Shown here: piece by piece, positions 26,720 through 36,063 of the stretch | Numbering within the stretch: the stretch's first letter is position 1 | Layout: every line of letters begins with the position of its first letter | Assembly: GCF_003688285.1 (NCBI RefSeq) | Contig: NZ_RCNT01000001.1 | Coordinates: 558,001 to 622,000, forward strand | Length of the DNA stretch: 64,000 nt | Reading direction: 5' to 3' | DNA from: Rhodophyticola porphyridii | GTDB taxonomy: Bacteria > Pseudomonadota > Alphaproteobacteria > Rhodobacterales > Rhodobacteraceae | Notes under the pieces: generated by a model | The model's input: only the letters and a program-made list of their open reading frames with translations | Told to the model about the DNA's origin: nothing | The model's database searches: none | Made by a program: the position numbers and the translations under genes

Positions 26720-27637
26720 ATGGAAAAGGGCATTCGCCTTGCGGCTTTCACGACTTTTGCGATTCTCAGCGGTATGACGCCGGCCCTGGCACAGGGGCGC
26801 GAAACGCTTGGTATCGGACGGGTGTTCACCAATGACTGGATCGGCGACGGCAGCGATCGCTGGCGCACCGGCTCCTACTCCTTTTCCATTATCCGCGGCG
26901 AGGAATGGCAAGGCCAACTGAGCCCGCGTGTTGGCGATGTGGTCGAGTACCGCTTCCGCGGAGAGATCGTGGCCCCGGGCAATCTGGCCAACCCGAACCC
27001 GGCAGACCGGCTTTATGCAGGCATACTCAGCGCCGGGGCGCATCTGCACTTCGACTGGTCCGGCTTCGATGTGAGCGCGGGCGCCGATCTGGTGATGATC
27101 GGTGAGCAGACGGGGCTCGATAGCCTGCAATCCAACATCCATGATGTGTTCAGCCTGTCAGAATTGAATGTCGGGAATTTTCAGGTCGATGACGGGTTTT
27201 TCCTGCACGGCACATTGGAGGTCGCGCGTGATATCTACTTTGCGGGCGGTGCGATCCGCCCGTTCGTGGAGCTTCAGGCCGGGGTCGAGAACATGGCCCG
27301 CACAGGAGTCGATGTGACGCTTGGCAGCTTCGGTGAGGGCGGATTGCGGGTTCGCGATGTGGTTTCCGGGCAACGCGTCGCGGGTGTCAACGGCTTGGAC
27401 CCAAGCGGTTTTTCCTTCCTCTTCGGGGGCGATGTCGCCTATGTCGACAGCTCGGAATTGCTGCCGTCGGATCGCGGCTACGAGGTGGAGGATGTTCGCT
27501 ATCGCCTGCGTTTGGGCGCGAATTACGATACCGGAGCCTCAAACATCTTCTACGGGCTGACCTACCTGTCCGAGGAGTTTGTGGGCCAGCCCGAGGGTCA
27601 GGTTGTCGGCTCGCTGACGCTCGGCTGGGCCTTTTAG
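26720..27637 (+). CDS. LpxR-like lipid A modifying outer-membrane protein (DUF2219)
   Basis: A 305-residue product with a signal peptide (residues 1-25, ending ALAQ) followed by alternating beta-strand pattern and a C-terminal aromatic residue (LGWAF), as expected for an outer-membrane beta-barrel. FTNDWIGDGSDRWRTG near residues 37-52 matches the LpxR signature, in which Asn and Asp are active-site residues of 3'-O-deacylation of lipid A. HLHFDW may supply a histidine. The start could also be 26705. It stands alone after nrdJ. Deacylase activity is inferred from family membership. Confidence 0.75.
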   Translation: MEKGIRLAAFTTFAILSGMTPALAQGRETLGIGRVFTNDWIGDGSDRWRTGSYSFSIIRGEEWQGQLSPRVGDVVEYRFRGEIVAPGNLANPNPADRLYAGILSAGAHLHFDWSGFDVSAGADLVMIGEQTGLDSLQSNIHDVFSLSELNVGNFQVDDGFFLHGTLEVARDIYFAGGAIRPFVELQAGVENMARTGVDVTLGSFGEGGLRVRDVVSGQRVAGVNGLDPSGFSFLFGGDVAYVDSSELLPSDRGYEVEDVRYRLRLGANYDTGASNIFYGLTYLSEEFVGQPEGQVVGSLTLGWAF

Positions 27638-27736
27638 CACAGACGACGCTTCCCCAACTGATTCGATTCTGTTAACCTTTGTTCAGAACAGGCTGAAAAG
27701 GCCGGATAAAAACAAGACACGCAAGAGGCGGGACAG

Positions 27737-28798
27737 ATGGGCACGGGCTTTCGGGGCACGTTCATGATTTCATGGGCGCAGACTCTGGTCGAGGGGTTTC
27801 CGGCAGAACAGGCGCAAGAACTGGCGGAGGGGATGACCTGGCGCTGGCGCGGTCGTGCCCTGCCGCTTGAGGGCGATGGCGCAGCACTGCTTCTGGGGGC
27901 AAGCCGGGATCATGCGGAGTTGCGCGCGCGGGCCGCGCGGGTCGTCCGCAAGATGTTGCATCATCCCGCGCCCACACCCAGGGAAGACGCGGCGGAAGAC
28001 GCCGATCCGCTTTTTCGCGGAGCCTTCATCCTGTCCGACGGCGCCCGGTTCTACACGGTCGTTCCGGTGGTGCCAGCAGACGGCCGCCTGCCGATCCTGC
28101 TGTTTCCCGAAAACATGCCGCCCGCCAATCGCGAAATGACGATCGTGCAGGCCAGCCAGCGTATCGTGCCGCCGGTGGGGGAGAGCCTGCCATCGGTGAT
28201 CTGCTTCACGCCGGGCACGCGGATCCGCACCGAAAATGGCGATACATCCATCGAGGATCTTGGCCCCGGCGACAGGGTGCTGACCCGTGACGACGGTCCG
28301 CAGGAGGTGCTTTGGTCCGGCCATCGGCGCATGTCCGGCGCACGGCTTTTCGCGATGCCGGAGCAGCGGCCGATCCGCATACGCGTAGGCGCACTTGGCG
28401 TGGATCGTCCCGATGACGATCTGATCGTCTCCCCCGAACATAGGGTGCTGGTCAAGGGTCGCGCTGCGCAGGACCTGTGGGGCGAGCCCGAGGTTCTGGT
28501 GCGCGCCGCCGATCTTGTGGGCGACCGGTTCATCACGGTCGATCATTCGCTGCGTGAAACCCATTACGTGCATCTGATGCTGGACCGGCATCAGGTGATC
28601 TGGGCCAACGGGCTGGAGGTCGAGACCTTCCATCCGGGCTTCATGGGATTGGATCATCTGGAACCCCGGCAGCGGGATCTGCTGATCGAGATGCGCCCCG
28701 ACCTGTTGCGGGATCCCCACAATTACGGCCCCTCTGCCCGGCGTATGGTCAGCCGCGCGGAGGCCGCGATCCTGATGCATGCGACGCAGGGGCATTGA
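27737..28798 (+). CDS. Hint-domain protein
   Basis: A 353-residue protein. Residues about 155-300 are a Hint_2 domain: VICFTPGTRIRTENG with the splice-site-like Cys, IEDLGPGDRVLTRDDGPQEVLWSG, SPEHRVLV with the block B His, and ETHYVHLMLDRHQVIWANGLEVETFHPG. Such domains are frequent in Rhodobacteraceae, usually on secreted or calcium-binding proteins; this copy has only a short N-terminal region and no RTX repeats. Self-processing activity is uncertain. The stop codon overlaps the -35 hexamer of the rpsD promoter. Confidence 0.85.
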   Translation: MGTGFRGTFMISWAQTLVEGFPAEQAQELAEGMTWRWRGRALPLEGDGAALLLGASRDHAELRARAARVVRKMLHHPAPTPREDAAEDADPLFRGAFILSDGARFYTVVPVVPADGRLPILLFPENMPPANREMTIVQASQRIVPPVGESLPSVICFTPGTRIRTENGDTSIEDLGPGDRVLTRDDGPQEVLWSGHRRMSGARLFAMPEQRPIRIRVGALGVDRPDDDLIVSPEHRVLVKGRAAQDLWGEPEVLVRAADLVGDRFITVDHSLRETHYVHLMLDRHQVIWANGLEVETFHPGFMGLDHLEPRQRDLLIEMRPDLLRDPHNYGPSARRMVSRAEAAILMHATQGH

Positions 28799-28822
28799 CA
28801 CCGCTCCGACATTGAGTAAAAG
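28795..28822 (+). promoter_or_regulatory. Promoter of rpsD
   Basis: A perfect -35 TTGACA (28795-28800) is followed after 16 bases by TAAAAG (28817-28822), matching the -10 consensus at four of six positions. Transcription would start near 28829, leaving a leader of about 130 nt. The -35 overlaps the stop codon of the Hint gene. Confidence 0.55.
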
Positions 28823-28828
28823 CACCCA

Positions 28829-28952
28829 TCCCCGGCGGTCACCTGCCGGGATTTTCATTGGTGTTGGTGGCCCCCGCAAGGGGAGACCTGTCAGGCTTCT
28901 GCCAGAGGACAACGCCCTTCATAGCCGCCATCGGGCGGCGCATCGGAAGGAG
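28829..28952 (+). ncRNA. Structured leader of rpsD, candidate S4 autoregulatory element
   Basis: Four hairpins lie between the promoter and the start codon. CCCGGC/GCCGGG (28831-28850) is followed by ATTTTC and looks like an early terminator. CCCC-GCAA-GGGG (28872-28883) has a GNRA loop. GGC-TTCT-GCC lies near 28895. GCCGCC-ATCG-GGCGGC (28924-28939) comes just before the GGAAGGAG ribosome binding site. Many r-protein mRNAs are autoregulated this way, but I know no named S4 leader in this group. Confidence 0.4.
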
Positions 28953-28959
28953 ACCAGCC

Positions 28960-29580
28960 GTGACCAAACGCACGTCTGCCAAGTACAAAATCGACCGCCG
29001 GATGGGCGAAAACATCTGGGGTCGTCCGAAATCCCCGGTCAACCGCCGCGAATACGGCCCCGGCCAGCACGGTCAGCGCCGCAAGGGCAAGCTGTCCGAC
29101 TTCGGCATCCAGCTTCGCGCCAAGCAGAAGCTGAAGGGCTATTACGGCGATCTGACCGAAAAGCAGTTCCGCCGCATCTATGCCGAGGCCGAGCGGGTCA
29201 AGGGTGATACCGGCGAAAACCTGATCGGCCTGCTGGAGCGCCGTCTGGACGCCGTGGTCTACCGCGCGAAATTCGTGCCGACCGTCTTTGCCGCGCGTCA
29301 GTTCGTGAACCACGGCCATGTGTTGGTAAACGGCGAGCGCGTCAACATCCCCTCCTACCGCGTGAAAGAGGGTGATGTGATCGAGGTGCGCGAGAAATCC
29401 AAGCAGATGGCCGCGATTCTGGAGGCCACTCAATTGGCGGAGCGCGATGTGCCCGACTATATCGACGTCGACCACAACAAGCTGACCGCCAGCTTCGTGC
29501 GGACCCCGACCCTCGGAGATGTGCCCTATCCGGTGCATATGGAGCCGAATCTGGTCGTGGAATACTACGCCAAGAACTGA
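28960..29580 (+). CDS. rpsD: 30S ribosomal protein uS4
   Basis: A 206-residue primary 16S rRNA-binding protein of the small subunit. The N-terminal block [20 protein letters not shown] and [20 protein letters not shown] are standard. The S4 RNA-binding domain (about residues 94-160) includes [14 protein letters not shown] and [13 protein letters not shown]. The GTG start at 28960 is preceded by GGAAGGAG at seven bases. The gene is monocistronic with its own promoter and a strong terminator, not part of an alpha operon. Confidence 0.97.
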   Translation: MTKRTSAKYKIDRRMGENIWGRPKSPVNRREYGPGQHGQRRKGKLSDFGIQLRAKQKLKGYYGDLTEKQFRRIYAEAERVKGDTGENLIGLLERRLDAVVYRAKFVPTVFAARQFVNHGHVLVNGERVNIPSYRVKEGDVIEVREKSKQMAAILEATQLAERDVPDYIDVDHNKLTASFVRTPTLGDVPYPVHMEPNLVVEYYAKN

Positions 29581-29603
29581 GCGTTTCGACGCTGCACGAT
29601 CAG

Positions 29604-29633
29604 GGGCCGCGCCATGCCATGCGCGGCCCTTTT
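29604..29633 (+). terminator. Rho-independent terminator after rpsD
   Basis: A 9-bp perfect stem GGGCCGCGC / GCGCGGCCC with an 8-base loop is followed by TTTT. It lies 23 bases after the rpsD stop and between convergent genes. Confidence 0.85.
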
Positions 29634-29695
29634 CCTTTGCTCGCGAGGGTGCGCGCGCCGCCCGGTCAGGCGCCTTCGGTGCGACGGGCCTGTGA

Positions 29696-30739
29696 TCAGA
29701 TGATCTCGTCTTCGTCGAACAGCGGATCTTCTTCCAGTTGGCTGGCCAGATCGTCGATCGCGGCTTCGGCGACATCGACGGATTTCACCGTCGCGATATG
29801 GAACAGGGCATCGCCCTCATGCACGATGGGCATGACGGCCCGCCCGACGATGATCCCGCTGTATTCCGCCGCCACCTCCGTTTCGACTTCGCCGAACGGG
29901 TCCGCGATGGCGGCGATTATCTCGCCTTCCATGATCACATCGCCTTCGCTTTTGAACATGCGCAGCAGGCCGCCGACGGGCGCGCGCATCCAGTGGCTGT
30001 CCGAACACAGAACCGACCGCGCACTGGCCTTTGCAATGCCTTTCGGCGGCAGCATCTCAAGGCCCTTCAGAACCCTCAGGATGCCGGCGACACCGGCGCG
30101 GACGGACATTTCATCGAACCGCATCCCCTCGCCGGCCTCGTAAAGCAGCATGTCGACGCCAAGCTTCTGCGCCTCGGCCCGCAAGCTGCCAGGGCGCAGG
30201 CTGCTGGTCAGGATCACCGGCGCGCCGAACACCTGCGCCAGATGCAACGCATTGCGATTTCGGGCGGATACACGGATCTGCGGGAGGTTGGTGCGATGGA
30301 TCGCCGCCGAATGCAGATCGATCCCGAGCGAACAGCGCGAGACGATTTCCTTCAGAAAGATATGGGCCAGCCGTGACGCAAGCGACCCGTGGGGCGATCC
30401 CGGGAAACAGCGGTTGAGATCCCGCCGGTCAGGCAGATAACGCGAATGGTTGAGAAAGCCGAAGGTGTTCACGATCGGCACAACGATCAGGGTGCCGCGC
30501 AAGGATTTGAGGGTTCGGGCCCGCAGCAGCCGGCGCACGATTTCGACACCGATCACCTCGTCCCCGTGAATGCCCGCGCTGACAAAGACGGTGGGACCTT
30601 CACGGCGACCGTGGATGACATGGGCCGAGATGGCCACGGGCGTGTGATCGGACAGCGTACTGACCGGAAGCTGTACCGTCTTTCGGCTTCCGGCGTCGAT
30701 GATCTCGCCGGCGATCCCGAAGCTTGCGCGTCTGATCAT
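29696..30739 (-). CDS. M14-family zinc carboxypeptidase-like protein (succinylglutamate desuccinylase/aspartoacylase)
   Basis: A 347-residue hydrolase. HGDE (near residue 59) and DLHSA (near 142) supply the His-Glu-His zinc site of the AstE/aspartoacylase branch of M14. [10 protein letters not shown] carries the Arg/Asn substrate site. The C-terminal third is a small beta domain with biotinyl-lipoyl-like repeats ([22 protein letters not shown]). Its start overlaps the rimK stop (ATGA), so it is co-translated with rimK. A role in removing glutamate residues added by RimK is an attractive inference; amino-acid deacylation is the alternative. Confidence 0.85.
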   Translation of the reverse strand: MIRRASFGIAGEIIDAGSRKTVQLPVSTLSDHTPVAISAHVIHGRREGPTVFVSAGIHGDEVIGVEIVRRLLRARTLKSLRGTLIVVPIVNTFGFLNHSRYLPDRRDLNRCFPGSPHGSLASRLAHIFLKEIVSRCSLGIDLHSAAIHRTNLPQIRVSARNRNALHLAQVFGAPVILTSSLRPGSLRAEAQKLGVDMLLYEAGEGMRFDEMSVRAGVAGILRVLKGLEMLPPKGIAKASARSVLCSDSHWMRAPVGGLLRMFKSEGDVIMEGEIIAAIADPFGEVETEVAAEYSGIIVGRAVMPIVHEGDALFHIATVKSVDVAEAAIDDLASQLEEDPLFDEDEII

Positions 30740-31641
30740 CCCTTGCCTTTGGTCTTCGTGGCGCCGGGTTTCGCATTCTTCTCGATGTATTCGATGATCT
30801 TGCCGGCCACGTCCAGCCCGGTCGCCTTCTCCACGCCTTCCAGCCCGGGGGAGGAGTTCACCTCCATCACCACCGGTCCGTGATTGGCGCGCAACATGTC
30901 GACGCCGCAGACATTGAGACCCATCGCGCGGGCCGCGCGGACAGCGGTCGAGCGTTCCTCCGGCGACAATTTGATAAGCTCCGCCGAGCCGCCCCGGTGC
31001 AGGTTCGAGCGGAAGTCCCCCGCCGCGCCCGTGCGTTTCATCGCGGCGATCACCCTGCCGCCCACCACGATGGCGCGGATATCGGTGCCGCCTGCTTCCT
31101 TGATGAATTCCTGTAGCAGAATGTTCACACCGGCACCGCGAAACGCCTCCACCACCGATTTGGCCGATCGTTTGGTGTCGGCCAGAACCACGCCGATGCC
31201 CTGGGTACCTTCAAGCAGCTTGATCACCACGGGCGCGCCGCCCGCGAGCTCCAGCACCTCTTCGGTTTGCTTTGGATCATGGGCGAAGGTGGTCACCGGG
31301 AGGCCGATCCCGTCCCGCGCCAGAAGCTGCATGGATCGCAGCTTGTCCCGGGAGCGCCCGATGGCGACACTTTCGTTCAGCGGATAGACGCCCTGCATCT
31401 CGAACTGGCGCAGGACGGCCATTCCGTAAAAGGTGACTGATGCGCCGATCCGCGGAATTACGGCGTCATACCCCACAAGCTTCTCGCCGTTGTAGTAAAC
31501 CTCGGGCCTCCGCGACGCGATGTTCATGTAGCACCGAAGGGTGTTGATGATGTCGAGCGAATGGCCCCTTGCTTCCGCTGCTTCCGCCAGACGCCGATGA
31601 GAGTAAAGCGTGGGGTTTCTGGCAAGCATGGCGATTTTCAT
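30736..31641 (-). CDS. rimK: Ribosomal protein S6 L-glutamate ligase RimK
   Basis: An ATP-grasp ligase that adds glutamates to the C-terminus of ribosomal protein S6. It has 301 residues. [18 protein letters not shown] opens the preATP domain. [17 protein letters not shown] is the ATP-binding loop, and [20 protein letters not shown] and [21 protein letters not shown] hold the Mg ligands. AAGGAAA precedes the ATG at 31641. The Lys-rich tail is short. It lies two bases after rimB and overlaps the M14 gene by four bases. Confidence 0.95.
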   Translation of the reverse strand: MKIAMLARNPTLYSHRRLAEAAEARGHSLDIINTLRCYMNIASRRPEVYYNGEKLVGYDAVIPRIGASVTFYGMAVLRQFEMQGVYPLNESVAIGRSRDKLRSMQLLARDGIGLPVTTFAHDPKQTEEVLELAGGAPVVIKLLEGTQGIGVVLADTKRSAKSVVEAFRGAGVNILLQEFIKEAGGTDIRAIVVGGRVIAAMKRTGAAGDFRSNLHRGGSAELIKLSPEERSTAVRAARAMGLNVCGVDMLRANHGPVVMEVNSSPGLEGVEKATGLDVAGKIIEYIEKNAKPGATKTKGKG

Positions 31642-31643
31642 AG

Positions 31644-32114
31644 CTATTTTCCTTTGAAACGGGGTTTCGAGCTGACGAGGTAGGATCGACCGGGATGAAC
31701 CGCGATATTGTGCCCGCGAAGCGCGCGCCGCCCGAGAATAAGCGGAAATCGCATGGAGCCGCGATCGGTCAAGGAAATGTCTATATGCCACTTCCGCCGC
31801 GCAATCACCATCGGGGTGTGGATCACGATCCGGGTCTCGGGCACGCCGCTGGTATTCGTGATGTCCCGGATCGCATGGATCGGGCACTCGACCTGGGCGG
31901 GGGTCAGCCCATTGACCTCCGGCGGCTGAAACCTGACCCAATCGCGGCCATCCCTGCGAAACGTCTCGATATCGGATGCATGGAGCGCTGTTGTCTTGGC
32001 CCCGGTATCGACCTTGACGGCGAAGTTTCTCAACCCAAGCTCCGGCAGGCTTATGCATTCATGCCAGCCGATCACCATCAGGGCACGCGATGATTTTGAG
32101 GGCGTCTGGGTCAT
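31644..32114 (-). CDS. rimB: Retropepsin-like ATP-dependent zinc protease family protein (RimB-like)
   Basis: A 156-residue protein of the Zn_protease / RimB family with a retropepsin fold. [14 protein letters not shown] near residues 33-46 carries the DTG aspartate motif. [25 protein letters not shown] near the C-terminus is the second conserved block. In pseudomonads, RimB is encoded with RimK and modulates its activity or product. The ATG at 32114 has no strong ribosome binding site. It is the first gene of a tight three-gene operon with rimK and the M14 enzyme. Confidence 0.85.
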   Translation of the reverse strand: MTQTPSKSSRALMVIGWHECISLPELGLRNFAVKVDTGAKTTALHASDIETFRRDGRDWVRFQPPEVNGLTPAQVECPIHAIRDITNTSGVPETRIVIHTPMVIARRKWHIDISLTDRGSMRFPLILGRRALRGHNIAVHPGRSYLVSSKPRFKGK

Positions 32115-32314
32115 TCAGATCAGATCCGTCGAAGAGTGCAGATGGAGGACCCTATCGTGATCCCCGGGCGGGATACCAGTTGTCTCGGACTCTCGGCGCG
32201 GCTTTTCCGCACCGGGTGCGCGGATGACACCGGGTGTTGTCCCTGCCGGTTTGCAACGAAAGGCCTCTGCGCGTATGAGCACCGCAAATCAAGTCAGCCC
32301 GGAGCCCGCGCCCC

Positions 32315-33730
32315 ATGTCCCATCCCGTTTATGCCCGCATCGATGGCCCGATCCTGATGATCGGTTTCGGTTCCATAGGTAAAGGCACGCTGCCGCTGAT
32401 CCAGCGCCATTTCGACTATGACGCCGACAAGCTGACGGTGATCGAGCCGTCCGCCGAAGCCGCGCTGTTTCTCAAACAGCACCGGATCGCGCATCGGCAG
32501 GTGGCGTTGACCTGCGATAACTACCGCGAAATCCTGGGTGAGATGCTGGAGCCGGGCAGGGGCTTCGTCGTCAACCTTTCCGTCGACACCTCGTCGCTGG
32601 ATCTGATGAAGTTCTGTCGCGAACTTCGGGTGCCCTATATCGATACCGTGGTCGAACCCTGGGCGGGGTTCTACTTTGAGACGAGCGACAATGCGCAGCG
32701 GACGAATTACGCGCTGAGGCAGGCGGTGCGCGACGAAAAGGCAGCCAATCCAGGCGGCTCGACCGCGGTAAGCTGCTGTGGTGCCAATCCCGGCATGGTC
32801 AGCTGGTTCGTGAAAGAGGCGCTTCTGACCCTTGCCCGGGACACCGGCCAGGACGCCACCGTGCCTTCGAACAGTGCCGGATGGGCGCGGCTGATGCAGG
32901 GGCTTGGCGTTCAGGGCATTCATATCGCCGAGAGGGATACGCAGGCCCGTCTCAAGCCACGGCCCCGTGACGTTTTCGTCAACACCTGGTCGGTCGAAGG
33001 GTTCATTGCCGAGGGGTTCCAGCCCGCTGAACTGGGCTGGGGCACACATGAACCCTGGTTCCCTGAAAACGGGTATCGGCATGAAACCGGCTGCCAGGCG
33101 GGCATCTGGCTGGACCGTCCGGGCGCGATTACGCGCGTTCATACATGGTGCCCTACGCCGGGTCCGCAATTCGGCTTCCTCGTCACCCATAACGAGGCGA
33201 TTTCCATCGCCGACTATTACACGGTCGGCGCGGGGGCATCGCCCGAGTTTCGCCCGACCTGCCATTACGCCTATCACCCCTGCGACGACGCGGTCCTTTC
33301 CCTGCATGAGATGTTCGGTGCCGGCCGTCAGCAGAGCAAACATGAAATCCTTGATGTGGACGAGATCGTTGGCGGTATCGACGAGCTGGGCGTGCTGCTT
33401 TACGGCCACGCCAGGAACGCGCTCTGGTTCGGCTCTCGGCTGTCGAATGCGGAAACCCGCGATCTTGCGCCGTTTCAGAACGCAACCGGGCTGCAGGTTA
33501 CCTCCGCCGTTCTGGCGGGCATGGTCTGGGCGTTGGAGAACCCCGATGCGGGGATCGTGGAGACCGACGAGATGGATCACGCCCGCTGCCTTGAGGTGCA
33601 GCGCCCGTATCTGGGCCCGGTGGAGGCTCATTACACGGACTGGACCCCGCTTCAGGATCGTTGGGAACATTTCCCCGAGGATATCGATCCGACCATGCCC
33701 TGGGCGTTTCGCAACGTATTGGCGACCTGA
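32315..33730 (+). CDS. hss: Homospermidine synthase
   Basis: Makes symmetrical homospermidine from putrescine in an NAD-dependent reaction. It has 471 residues. MIGFGSIGKGTLPLI near the N-terminus is the NAD-binding Rossmann loop. VVEPWAGFY and SCCGANPGMVSWFVKEAL are conserved active-site blocks of bacterial HSS. GGAG is nine bases before the ATG. Homospermidine is the typical polyamine of many alphaproteobacteria. The ornithine decarboxylase at 60221 would supply putrescine. Confidence 0.95.
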   Translation: MSHPVYARIDGPILMIGFGSIGKGTLPLIQRHFDYDADKLTVIEPSAEAALFLKQHRIAHRQVALTCDNYREILGEMLEPGRGFVVNLSVDTSSLDLMKFCRELRVPYIDTVVEPWAGFYFETSDNAQRTNYALRQAVRDEKAANPGGSTAVSCCGANPGMVSWFVKEALLTLARDTGQDATVPSNSAGWARLMQGLGVQGIHIAERDTQARLKPRPRDVFVNTWSVEGFIAEGFQPAELGWGTHEPWFPENGYRHETGCQAGIWLDRPGAITRVHTWCPTPGPQFGFLVTHNEAISIADYYTVGAGASPEFRPTCHYAYHPCDDAVLSLHEMFGAGRQQSKHEILDVDEIVGGIDELGVLLYGHARNALWFGSRLSNAETRDLAPFQNATGLQVTSAVLAGMVWALENPDAGIVETDEMDHARCLEVQRPYLGPVEAHYTDWTPLQDRWEHFPEDIDPTMPWAFRNVLAT

Positions 33731-33820
33731 CAGGGGCCACGCGGGGATCGTGCCTGGGTATCGGCCCTGCCCGGGCTACCGCACCGATCCGCCAGCGGGT
33801 GCGAAACGCGCGAGACGGCG

Positions 33821-34456
33821 TCAGACGGCGTAGGCGAGGTATCCCCTGCTGGTGCGCGACGGTGGGCCCGAGGGAAAGTCGTAGATACCGTCCAGCGCCC
33901 ATCCGGCCCGTTCCAGCATCCGGGCGACTTCCGACGGCTCGAAGGTCCGATGTCGCCATTGCAGCCAGATGATCGCGTTGCACCAATGGGGTTTGGAGGC
34001 GACCAGCCAGAGCCGGGCGCTCGTTTGGACAAGCCCGCGCATATTCGCCAGCGCCGCGCCCGGATCGGGGCAATGCTCGATCACATGGGCCGCAAGCAGA
34101 TGGTCGAACGGAGCGTGCGGCTGGTAGCCTTCCAGTACACCCTGCGCCCGGTCCGCCCGAAGGCCGCGCCGCGCAAGTGCAGCTTCCGCCCGGGTCAGCA
34201 TCGGGGCGGACGGATCCAGCAAGGTGATATCGACCCCGCTCCCGTGGATCGCCGCCCAGGCCTCGGCAAAGGCCCCGCTGCCGCAGCCGATATCCAGAAT
34301 GCGCGCCTCCGATCCGGGCCGCGGCAATTGTGAGGACAGAAACCCGAGATAGGCGTCGTAATAGCCGAGGCTTCGCATCTTGTCCCGCCAGACGCCGGCA
34401 AGCCGGTCGTAGCGGTCGGTCAGATGGCTGTTATCGCGGGTCCCGGCCTGGCTCAT
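33821..34456 (-). CDS. Class I SAM-dependent methyltransferase
   Basis: A 211-residue methyltransferase. ILDIGCGSGAFAEAW near residues 53-67 is motif I, ITLLDPS provides the ribose-binding acid, and HVIEHCPDPGAAL is the motif II region common in Methyltransf_11/23 proteins. WLQWRHRTFEPSEVARMLERAGW near the end follows the usual post-motif pattern. No specific partner is encoded next to it, so the substrate is unknown. Confidence 0.85.
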   Translation of the reverse strand: MSQAGTRDNSHLTDRYDRLAGVWRDKMRSLGYYDAYLGFLSSQLPRPGSEARILDIGCGSGAFAEAWAAIHGSGVDITLLDPSAPMLTRAEAALARRGLRADRAQGVLEGYQPHAPFDHLLAAHVIEHCPDPGAALANMRGLVQTSARLWLVASKPHWCNAIIWLQWRHRTFEPSEVARMLERAGWALDGIYDFPSGPPSRTSRGYLAYAV

Positions 34457-34805
34457 GGCTCAATCTGGCATATCCGGCCCCCCGGGAGAAGTGTCTCGGC
34501 GGAAACCCGATGCTGATAGGGCGCTGCCGCCGGGCGGTCAGGAAGCTCCGATCTTCGCTGCGCTCGACCGGGCGGCGGCTTGGGCATCGTCATCGGTATT
34601 GTCGCGGCGCTTGCCGATCAGGGGGCGGCTGTGAAGGGGGGAGCGCCGGTGAAGCAACTGAAACAAAACATACTATCCTTCCCGCGATGACGGAAACGGC
34701 CACGATCCGTCGGCCCAAATGATGGCGTTCGAAACGGATACCCAGGCGACGGCGCAGGGTCTTTGGCTCTCGCCAAACCGGCCCAACAGGCGTAAAGCCA
34801 AGCCC
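34457..34805. other. Intergenic region upstream of the MFS transporter
   Basis: About 350 bases between divergent genes. Several short frames exist, but none has a convincing start, ribosome binding site or motif. The stretch near 34655-34680 is AT-rich by local standards and could hold the transporter promoter. Part of the right end may be the N-terminus of a longer transporter form starting at 34719. Confidence 0.35.
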
Positions 34806-36053
34806 ATGGCGCTTGGCGATACCTTCAACACCCTGACGCTTGAACAGGCGAAATCGCTGCCCCGTTGGCGGCGCCCGCAGGCCTTGCTGTTTCTCATGGC
34901 CTTCGCGATGCCGATCGCCTTTGCCACATGGTCCGCCCTGCTCAACAATTTCGTGGTCGAAATGGCCGGGTTCGACGGCGCTGACATCGGCTGGCTGCAC
35001 ACGGTGCGCGAGATTCCGGGGTTTCTGGCCATCGGCGTGATCGCGTTGATCATCTTCATACGTGAACAGGTTCTGGGGCTGATTTCGCTTATGCTGCTTG
35101 GCGTGGCCACCGCGATGACGGCGCAGTTCCCGTCGCTTGGCGGGCTTCTCTTTGTCACGCTGCTCAGCTCCATCGGGTTTCACTATTATGAAACTGTCAA
35201 CCAGTCGCTCCAGTTGCAGTGGATCGACAAGAAGAAAGCTCCGCAGACCCTTGGCTGGCTGCTCTCCATGGGCTCGGCCGCGACGCTGGTGGCTTATGTG
35301 CTGATCGTGCTCACCTGGCGGGCCTATGATCTCAGCTATGATCTGGTCTACTGGCTGGCCGGTGGCACCACGGCGGCGATCGCGGTTTTTGCGTTCCTTG
35401 CCTATCCGCAGTTCGAAAGCCCCAACCCGCAGACCAAGAAGATGGTCCTTCGGAAACGCTACTGGCTCTACTATGCGCTGCAGTTCATGTCCGGCGCGCG
35501 GCGGCAGATCTTTGTCGTGTTCGCGGGCTTTATGATGGTGGAGCGTTACGGTTACGAGGTTCACCAGATCACCGCGTTGTTCATGGTGACGCTGCTGACC
35601 AACATGATCGTCGCTCCGCTTCTGGGACGGGCGGTATCGTTCTTTGGCGAACGGGCTGCGCTGGTCTTCGAATATGCCGGACTGACGATGGTTTTTATTC
35701 TCTATGCCGGGCTCTACCACTTTGACTGGGGCCCCTGGATGGCGGCCAGCCTCTATGTGATCAACCACATCTTCTTTTCGCTCGCGCTCGCCATCAAAAC
35801 CTATTTCCAGAAAATCGCCGAGCCCGGGGATATCGCGCCGACCGCGGCCGTGGCCTTCACGATCAACCATATCGCGGCGGTGTTCCTGCCCGCGGCACTG
35901 GGGTATCTCTGGCTAACCTCCCCGATGGGTGTGTTCGTGCTCGCGGCCTGCATGGCGGTGGTGTCCCTTTTGCTCAGCCTGCTGATCCCCCGCCACCCCG
36001 AGGCTGGACAGGAAACGGTTTTTGCCCGCCCCCTGCCGACCGCGGCAGAATAG
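34806..36053 (+). CDS. MFS transporter
   Basis: A 415-residue major facilitator protein with about twelve predicted membrane helices, beginning with FLMAFAMPIAFATWSALL near residue 30. After the sixth helix there is a basic loop (QTKKMVLRKRYWLYY), the usual central cytosolic loop. No family-specific substrate motif is visible. I chose the ATG at 34806 (MALGDTFNTLTLEQAK); an in-frame ATG at 34719 would add 29 polar residues. It ends ten bases before prmA, so the two may be cotranscribed. Confidence 0.85.
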   Translation: MALGDTFNTLTLEQAKSLPRWRRPQALLFLMAFAMPIAFATWSALLNNFVVEMAGFDGADIGWLHTVREIPGFLAIGVIALIIFIREQVLGLISLMLLGVATAMTAQFPSLGGLLFVTLLSSIGFHYYETVNQSLQLQWIDKKKAPQTLGWLLSMGSAATLVAYVLIVLTWRAYDLSYDLVYWLAGGTTAAIAVFAFLAYPQFESPNPQTKKMVLRKRYWLYYALQFMSGARRQIFVVFAGFMMVERYGYEVHQITALFMVTLLTNMIVAPLLGRAVSFFGERAALVFEYAGLTMVFILYAGLYHFDWGPWMAASLYVINHIFFSLALAIKTYFQKIAEPGDIAPTAAVAFTINHIAAVFLPAALGYLWLTSPMGVFVLAACMAVVSLLLSLLIPRHPEAGQETVFARPLPTAAE

Positions 36054-36063
36054 GACTGCGCCG

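Noticed and set aside
24338-27142. 934-codon open frame on the minus strand opposite nrdJ and the LpxR-like gene
   Set aside because: Plus-strand genes there have full family motifs. A long antisense frame is expected in GC-rich DNA, and its product is His/Arg/Gly-rich without domains.
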